DNA of 27,269 nt. Origin: Gaiellasilicea sp046594445. GTDB taxonomy: Bacteria > Actinomycetota > Thermoleophilia > Gaiellales > Gaiellaceae. The notes under the pieces are model-generated. The model saw nothing but the letters and a program-made list of their open reading frames with translations. It ran no database searches and had not been told where the DNA came from. Below, piece by piece: positions 22,835 to 27,269 of this stretch (position 1 is its first letter; each line of letters begins with the position of its first letter). Position numbers and translations under genes: made by a program. The stretch lies in the NCBI GenBank assembly GCA_046594445.1, contig JBKJSM010000101.1, positions 1 to 27,269 on the forward strand, read 5' to 3'.

Positions 22835-23959
22835 TCAATCGAGGGATAGCAGCCGCGCTGCGGCCAGCACGAGCCCGTCCGCACCGGCGCGCCCAGCGAT
22901 CTGGAGCGACGCCGGGAGGCCGTCCTCGGCGGGCCCGCAGGGAAGCGCGAGCGCCGGCCAGCCGAGCACCGAGAAGGGATAGGTGAAGCGGATCAGCGCC
23001 GCACGCACGTCGAGGTCGCCGACCGCCCCGCGCCGGAGCGGCGGCGCCACGCTGGGCAGCGTCGGCGTGAGCAGCAGGTCGAGGCCGTCGAGAGCCTGAT
23101 CGGCCTGCTCGCGGTACTCGTCGCGAAGCCGCTCGGCGTGCGCCACCTCCGAGTCGCGGACGGCGAGGCAGCGCTCGAGCTTGACTCGAACGTCTTCCCC
23201 GTACGACTCCGCGTTCTCGGCGAAGAGCTCGCGGTGCACGTCAGCGGCCTCCCGCATGAACGCGGCGTAGGTTGCGTCGTCGACGAGCGGGAGCTCGACC
23301 GGCCGGCGGCGGGGGAAACGCGCCGCCGCCTCCTCGACGCGATCCCGCACGAGCGGGTCGGCGAGCTCCGTCCAGGCGACGCCGACCTCGAGCTCCTCCA
23401 GCGACGCCAGCGTGGCGGGCTCGAAGCCCGGCGCGAGGACGGCCAGCATCCGCTCGCAGCCCTCGACGTCGAGGGACATCGGCCCGGCCGTGTCGAAGCT
23501 CGCCGCGAGCGGCCAGCAGCCGTCGAGCGAGACCAGCCCGTGCGTGGGCTTGTGGCCCACGACGCCGCAGCACGCCGCCGGGATCCTGATCGAGCCGGCG
23601 GAGTCGGTTCCGAGCGCGGCATCGGCGAGGCCGGCCGCGAGCGCCGCCGCCGAGCCGCCACTCGAGCCGCCGGCGATCCGGCCTGGGTGGCGCGGATTGG
23701 GGACGTCGCCGTAATGGGGGTTTTCGGACGTGGTGCCGTAGGCGAACTCGTGCAGGTTCGCCTTGCCCACGTTCGCGTAGCCCGCGTCCTCGAGCAGCCG
23801 CACTGCGGTCGCCGTCTCGCGTGGGACGTGTCCGGCGAAGATCGCCGAGCCGTACGTCGTCTCCAGGCCGGCCGTGTCGAACAGGTCCTTCACCGCCAGC
23901 CGGATGCCCGGTGAAGGCGACTCCGGCTGTGCCAAGAAGATGTGGGTCGTGTCGGTCAT
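22835..23959 (-). CDS. Amidase signature family hydrolase
   Basis: A 374-residue hydrolase with the Lys-cisSer-Ser triad of the amidase signature family: Lys24 in LAVKDLFDTAG, Ser99 in IAGGSSGGSAAAL, and nucleophile Ser123 in GTDSAGSIRIPAACCG, with the family's 24-residue spacing between the two serines. HKPTHGLVSLDG and the C-terminal TPTLPSVAPPL and FTYPFSVLGWPALALPCG complete the fold. It is shorter than GatA (about 480 residues) and no gatB or gatC is adjacent, so it is probably a stand-alone amidase of unknown substrate (amides, or compounds like allophanate or indole-acetamide). ATG 23959 has no obvious ribosome site. It lies 78 bp behind the oxidase operon and may be partly read from it. 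Confidence 0.88.
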   Translation of the reverse strand: MTDTTHIFLAQPESPSPGIRLAVKDLFDTAGLETTYGSAIFAGHVPRETATAVRLLEDAGYANVGKANLHEFAYGTTSENPHYGDVPNPRHPGRIAGGSSGGSAAALAAGLADAALGTDSAGSIRIPAACCGVVGHKPTHGLVSLDGCWPLAASFDTAGPMSLDVEGCERMLAVLAPGFEPATLASLEELEVGVAWTELADPLVRDRVEEAAARFPRRRPVELPLVDDATYAAFMREAADVHRELFAENAESYGEDVRVKLERCLAVRDSEVAHAERLRDEYREQADQALDGLDLLLTPTLPSVAPPLRRGAVGDLDVRAALIRFTYPFSVLGWPALALPCGPAEDGLPASLQIAGRAGADGLVLAAARLLSLD

Positions 23960-23969
23960 TGGAGTCGCC

Positions 23970-24026
23970 GGCCGCGAAGCGGCCCTTCAGGGATCTCCGC
24001 GCGGTCGGAATCCGCTTCTGCGGATT
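23970..24026 (-). terminator. Two hairpins between the oxidase operon and the amidase gene
   Basis: Two perfect stems fill the gap: GGCCGC-GAA-GCGGCC (23970-23984) and AATCCGC-TTCT-GCGGATT (24009-24026). They follow the stop of the 41-residue protein gene on the minus strand. Neither has a clean T tract. They could mark the end of the oxidase operon or stabilise its 3' end. Confidence 0.35.
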
Positions 24027-24037
24027 TCGATCTTGCG

Positions 24038-24163
24038 CTAATCCAATGCCAGGTAGAGAAGCGCGACGCCGACGGTGCCGGCGAAGAGGAGCAGGAAGAC
24101 GCCGAACAGGGCCCAGCCCAGGATCAGGTTCTTCCGCTCCAGCTCGGGTGTGAGATCGGTCAC
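24038..24163 (-). CDS. 41-residue single-pass membrane protein of the oxidase operon
   Basis: This small gene starts at GTG 24163 and ends at TAG 24038-24040. The product reads MTDLTPELERKNLILGWA and continues as one hydrophobic helix (about residues 13-40). The charged N-terminus ELERKN before a long helix suggests one pass with the N-terminus in the cytoplasm. AGGCGG stands about 8 nt before the start, a fair ribosome site. It lies 15 bp downstream of ctaB on the same strand, so it is in the oxidase operon. Small single-helix subunits are common in heme-copper oxidases, and a structural or assembly role is a reasonable guess; I do not recognise a named family. Codon use looks like its neighbours. 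Confidence 0.65.
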   Translation of the reverse strand: MTDLTPELERKNLILGWALFGVFLLLFAGTVGVALLYLALD

Positions 24164-24178
24164 AGGATCGCCGCCTTT

Positions 24179-25357
24179 CTAGAGAACCACTGGGTCCACG
24201 GCCGCCGCCACGAACAGCAGCGCCAGGTAGAGAAGCGAATAGTGGAACAGCACACCCGCGTTACGCCGGGTCGGCACGCGTCTTAGTCGCCAGGCCATGC
24301 CGAGGAAGACGCCGCCGAGCAGCGCGGCAGCCACCGTGTAGACAGGTCCCAGCCAGAGGCCGACGGCGAGCGTGAATGCAACCAGTACGAGCGAGTAGAG
24401 GACGATCTGACGCGTGGTCTCCTCGTCGCCACGGACGACTGGCAGCATCGGCACCTTCGCCGCCGCGTAGTTCTCCTTGAGCAGGAGCGCCAGCGCCCAG
24501 AAGTGCGGCGGCGTCCAGAGGAAGACGATCAGGAAGAGCCAGAGCGCCGGCAGGCCGAGGTTGCCCGTGGCGGCCGCATACCCGACGAGTGGCGGCACCG
24601 CGCCCGCCGCGCCACCAATGACGATGTTATGCGGCGTCGAGCGCTTGAGCCAGCGGGTGTAGACGAGCACGTAGAAGAGATTCCCGACCAGGGCGAGCGT
24701 GGCCGTGACGACGTTCACCGTGCTCGCGAGCAAGACGAACGAGAGCGCCGAGAGCGTGAGGCCGAACTCGAGCGCCCGCGCCGGCGGCACGCGGCCAGCT
24801 GCGACGGGGCGCCTCTCGGTGCGCTTGCCCATCAGCCGGTCGATGTCCGCGTCGAGTAGGTGGTTGAGCGCGCTGGCCCCGCCGCAGGCGAGCGCGAGGC
24901 CGACCATCGCCGCAAGGAAGAGCCACCCTTCGGGCACGCCCTGCGCGCCGACGAACATCCCCGCGGCGCCGGTGACGAGCAGGAGCGACATGATCCGCGG
25001 CTTCGTCAGCGTCACGTAGTCCCGCCAGGGGCCGGCAGCGACGGCTGCGCCCCGGAAGCTCTGGACGGCGGCGAAGGCCGCGGCCGCCAGCGCGCCCGAG
25101 GCGAGCGCGACGTGGAGCCCATCCGCGGTGACCGCCGCTGCGGCCCCGAAAAGCGCGAGCGCGAGGAGCGACGGCCAGAGGAGCTGTCGGTGCGCCACCC
25201 AGGCCGCGATCACGAGCGCTGCAAGCGGTGGCAGTGCCAGCGCCGACACGTACTCGTGCTCGAGCCCGACCGTTCCGGAGATGACAGCGAGCAGCGTCGC
25301 CGCAACTCCTGCGAGCGCCGTCAGCTGCAGCCAGGGTCCGGGCCTACTAGAGGTCAC
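24179..25357 (-). CDS. ctaB: Protoheme IX farnesyltransferase (heme O synthase) with N-terminal membrane extension
   Basis: It attaches a farnesyl group to heme B to give heme O, precursor of heme A for the oxidase, in the inner membrane. The core (from about residue 111, WRDYVTLTKPRIMSLLLVTG) is a UbiA-type prenyltransferase: the first Asp-rich motif is ALNHLLDADIDRLMGKRTER (164-183), the family's YTRWLKRSTPHNIVIGG and the later FLWTPPHFWALAL are present. The full length is 392 residues against about 300 for usual CtaB. The extra 105 or so residues hold three to four hydrophobic helices (WLQLTALAGVAATLLAVISG, ALPPLAALVIAAWVAHRQLL and more) and may be a reduced CtaA-like domain. GTG 25357 overlaps the ctaD end by 11 bp. 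Confidence 0.93.
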   Translation of the reverse strand: MTSSRPGPWLQLTALAGVAATLLAVISGTVGLEHEYVSALALPPLAALVIAAWVAHRQLLWPSLLALALFGAAAAVTADGLHVALASGALAAAAFAAVQSFRGAAVAAGPWRDYVTLTKPRIMSLLLVTGAAGMFVGAQGVPEGWLFLAAMVGLALACGGASALNHLLDADIDRLMGKRTERRPVAAGRVPPARALEFGLTLSALSFVLLASTVNVVTATLALVGNLFYVLVYTRWLKRSTPHNIVIGGAAGAVPPLVGYAAATGNLGLPALWLFLIVFLWTPPHFWALALLLKENYAAAKVPMLPVVRGDEETTRQIVLYSLVLVAFTLAVGLWLGPVYTVAAALLGGVFLGMAWRLRRVPTRRNAGVLFHYSLLYLALLFVAAAVDPVVL

Positions 25358-26975
25358 CGCGCTCCGTCAGCCGTCGTCGCAGGTCGTAAAGCGGCCGCGC
25401 GCTCGTCACGTACGGGACGTTGTCGAAGTTGTGCGGCGGCGGCGGCGAGGTCGTGTACCACTCGAGCGTGTCGGCGAGCCAGGGGTCGTTCCCCGCCCGG
25501 CGGCCCTTGCGCGACTTGATCACGTTCCAGAGGAACAGGAGCAGCCCGACGCCCATCACGTACGAGCCGATCGTCGAGATCAGGTTGTACTCCTGGAGCA
25601 GGCCGGTGTCCTCGTAGGTGTAGACCCGGCGCGGCATCCCGAGCAGGCCAAGCATGTGCTGGGGGAAGAACGTGATGTTGAAGCCGATGAAGACGAACCA
25701 GAAGCTCAGCTTCCCGAGCCGCTCGTCGAGCATCCGGCCGAAGAACTTCGGCCACCAGTAGTAGAGCCCGCCCAGGATCCCGAGGATCGAGCCGCCGAAG
25801 AGCACGTAGTGCAGGTGCGCGACAACGTAGTAGGTGTCGTGCACCTGCCAGTCGATCGGGAAGGCGGCGAGGAAGATCCCGGACAGGCCGCCGATCGTGA
25901 AGACGGAGAGGAAGCCGAGCGCGTACAGCATCGCCGTGTCGAAGTGCAGGTTGCCGCGCCAGAGCGTCGCGAGCCAGTTGAAGATCTTCACCCCTGTCGG
26001 GATCGCGATCACCATCGACGAGACCATGAAGAACGCGTTCAGGAAGCCGGGCATCCCGACCGTGAACATGTGGTGCGCCCAGACGAGCATCGAGAGGAAG
26101 CCGATCGCCACAGTCGAGAACGCCACCGCCTTGTAGCCGAAGATCGGCTTGCGCGCGAAGACCGGGATGATCTCCGAGATCATCCCGAAGACGGGCAGGA
26201 TCATGATGTAGACCTCGGGGTGGCCGAAGAACCAGAACGCATGCTGGTAGAGGACCGCGCTGCCGCCCTCGCTCGGCACGAAGAAGTTCGTGCCCGCCTG
26301 GCGGTCGAGCAGGAGCAGCGTCAGCCCGGCGGAGAGCGTCGGCAAGACGACGATCAGCAGGCCCGCGTAGATCTCCACCGACCAGACGAAGAGCGGCAGG
26401 CGGGTCCAGCTCATCCCGCGCGTCCGCAAGTTGTGGATTGTCACGACCAAGTTGATCGCCCCGATCAGCGAGGAGATGGTGAGGATGTGCAGCGAGAGGA
26501 TCCAGAGGTCCTGCCCCGAGCCCTGCATGTAGACGGAGTTGGGCGGGTAGCTCGTCCAGCCGCCCCGCGCGGCGCCGCCTTCGGCGAAGAACGAGAGGAG
26601 GAGCACGATGCCGCCGAAGAGGAAGAGCCAGTAGGAGAGCGCGTTCAGGCGCGGGAACGCCATGTCGCGGGCGCCGATCATCAGCGGCACGAGGTAGTTC
26701 GCGAACCCCGCGAGGATCGGCACGACGACGAGGAAGATCATCGTCGTGCCGTGGATCGTGAACAGCTCGTTGTAGCCGTCGCGCTCGATGAAGCCCTGGT
26801 TCGCCTGTGCGAGCTGCGTCCGGATCAGCAGCGCCATGATTCCGCCGGCTACGAAGAAGAACCCCGAGGTGGCCAGATAGAGGATCCCGATCCGCTTGTG
26901 GTCGACCGTGACGAGCCAGCTGGCGAAGCGGCCGCGCTGCCAGGCAGGGATCGGGCGCTCCGCTCTAGCCGCCAT
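25347..26975 (-). CDS. ctaD: Cytochrome c oxidase subunit I
   Basis: The 542-residue catalytic subunit of an A-type heme-copper oxidase reduces oxygen to water and pumps protons. Ligands are intact: His75 (heme a, TIHGTTMIF), His252 of CuB in FWFFGHPEVYIM with the cross-linked Tyr256, His301-His302 in WAHHMFTVGMPG, and His387/His389 in VVAHLHYVLFGGS (heme a3 and a). Glu254 after GHP, Asp104 with Asn111 (D pathway) and Lys330 in PTGVK (K pathway) indicate the A1 class. Twelve membrane helices are expected. The start ATG 26975 overlaps the ctaC end by 11 bp. The tail (TSPPPPHNFDNVPYVTSARPLYD) is typical of subunits I in actinobacteria and Bacillus. Confidence 0.97.
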   Translation of the reverse strand: MAARAERPIPAWQRGRFASWLVTVDHKRIGILYLATSGFFFVAGGIMALLIRTQLAQANQGFIERDGYNELFTIHGTTMIFLVVVPILAGFANYLVPLMIGARDMAFPRLNALSYWLFLFGGIVLLLSFFAEGGAARGGWTSYPPNSVYMQGSGQDLWILSLHILTISSLIGAINLVVTIHNLRTRGMSWTRLPLFVWSVEIYAGLLIVVLPTLSAGLTLLLLDRQAGTNFFVPSEGGSAVLYQHAFWFFGHPEVYIMILPVFGMISEIIPVFARKPIFGYKAVAFSTVAIGFLSMLVWAHHMFTVGMPGFLNAFFMVSSMVIAIPTGVKIFNWLATLWRGNLHFDTAMLYALGFLSVFTIGGLSGIFLAAFPIDWQVHDTYYVVAHLHYVLFGGSILGILGGLYYWWPKFFGRMLDERLGKLSFWFVFIGFNITFFPQHMLGLLGMPRRVYTYEDTGLLQEYNLISTIGSYVMGVGLLLFLWNVIKSRKGRRAGNDPWLADTLEWYTTSPPPPHNFDNVPYVTSARPLYDLRRRLTERGDL

Positions 26976-27269
26976 TGAGAAACTCCCCCTGCAGGTAGGC
27001 GGTCAGTGCCTTCATCTGACGCTCGTCCCAGTCCTTGCCGACTGGCGGCATCTCGCGGCGACCCGGCCTCGCGCTCAGGCCGTTGCGGACGATCAGCTCG
27101 ATCGCAGCGGCGTCGTTGAGCACCAGGTTTCCCTTGAGCCGGCGGCCGATGTCGCCCTCGCCCGCGAGCCCGTGACACTTGGCGCACGCGCCGGCGTACG
27201 TCGCCTCGCCGAGCCCGGACGTTCCCGCCTCCTGCGCTTTCGCCTCTGCGTCGAGCCACGCCTCAAACT
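26965..27269 (-). CDS. ctaC: Cytochrome c oxidase subunit II, C-terminal cytochrome c domain (partial)
   Basis: About 101 codons are visible; the gene continues beyond the window edge. The first residues read FEAWLDAEAKAQEAG, the usual end of the CuA domain of subunit II. They are followed by a class I cytochrome c domain with the heme-binding motif CAKCH, then GLAGEGDIGRRLKGN and the distal methionine region REMPPVGKDWDERQMKALTA, in which the Met of MPP is the likely axial ligand. A cytochrome c fused to subunit II defines caa3-type oxidases. The stop TAG (26965-26967) overlaps the start of ctaD. The missing 5' part should encode the signal or lipoprotein anchor, two membrane helices and the CuA ligands. 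Confidence 0.88.
   Translation of the reverse strand, partial: FEAWLDAEAKAQEAGTSGLGEATYAGACAKCHGLAGEGDIGRRLKGNLVLNDAAAIELIVRNGLSARPGRREMPPVGKDWDERQMKALTAYLQGEFLNGG

Noticed and set aside
25128..26978. 616-codon plus-strand frame opposite ctaD and ctaB
   Set aside because: Shadow of real genes: charged repetitive composition produced by the antisense of high-GC codons; ctaD on the other strand is beyond doubt.
1..27269. tRNA, rRNA, CRISPR arrays, insertion sequences or phage genes
   Set aside because: I looked for conserved RNA signatures, regular direct repeats, transposase motifs and terminal repeats and saw none; the window reads as core chromosome.

Overview
The window is a GC-rich stretch (I estimate roughly 68-70 % by eye) of ordinary, densely packed chromosome. 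It most likely comes from an actinobacterium, probably the class Thermoleophilia (Gaiellales or Solirubrobacterales). This rests on OpcA, a PdtaS/PdtaR-type GAF kinase with an ANTAR regulator, a HisN-type phosphatase, a caa3-type oxidase cluster, and TAnnnT -10 boxes placed 6-7 nt before start codons (leaderless mRNAs). The assignment is inference. I see no tRNA, rRNA, CRISPR array, phage gene or insertion sequence.

Layout. 1-1.55 kb: the 3' part of an ABC-2 permease, then a SAM methyltransferase reading frame broken by one in-frame TAA. 1.66-2.74 kb (minus): an exported beta-helix protein. 2.8-4.25 kb: glnA behind a short leader holding an intrinsic terminator and a competing hairpin. 4.25-4.53 kb: a gene-free cluster of strong hairpins. 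4.5-4.8 kb (minus): a small PRC-barrel-like protein. 4.9-7.26 kb: histidine kinase, ANTAR response regulator and a SnoaL-like protein, overlapping end to start. 7.27-8.8 kb (minus): an ECF sigma factor with a DUF4349 membrane protein. 8.85-9.65 kb: a second methyltransferase. 9.64-11.48 kb (minus): an ABC-F ATPase. 11.5-19.65 kb: a seven-gene pentose-phosphate operon, tkt-rpiB-tal-pgi-gnd-zwf-opcA, with every junction overlapping. 19.6-24.0 kb (minus): hisN, a large secreted protein of unknown role, and an amidase. 24.0-27.27 kb (minus): ctaC (partial), ctaD, ctaB and a 41-residue membrane protein, forming an aa3/caa3 oxidase operon.

How the parts work together. The carbon operon encodes oxidative (zwf, opcA, gnd) and non-oxidative (rpiB, tal, tkt) pentose-phosphate steps plus glucose-6-phosphate isomerase; no 6-phosphogluconolactonase gene is present. 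The ctaCDB genes encode two catalytic oxidase subunits and the heme O synthase needed to build the cofactor.

The observation most worth following is regulatory. The glnA leader can fold either into an intrinsic terminator or into a hairpin with a six-base loop AACGGG. That loop has A at position 1 and G at position 4, the signature of ANTAR-bound antiterminators, and an ANTAR regulator with its kinase lies about 3.4 kb downstream. A second ANTAR hairpin (P1) is not evident, so the link is a hypothesis.
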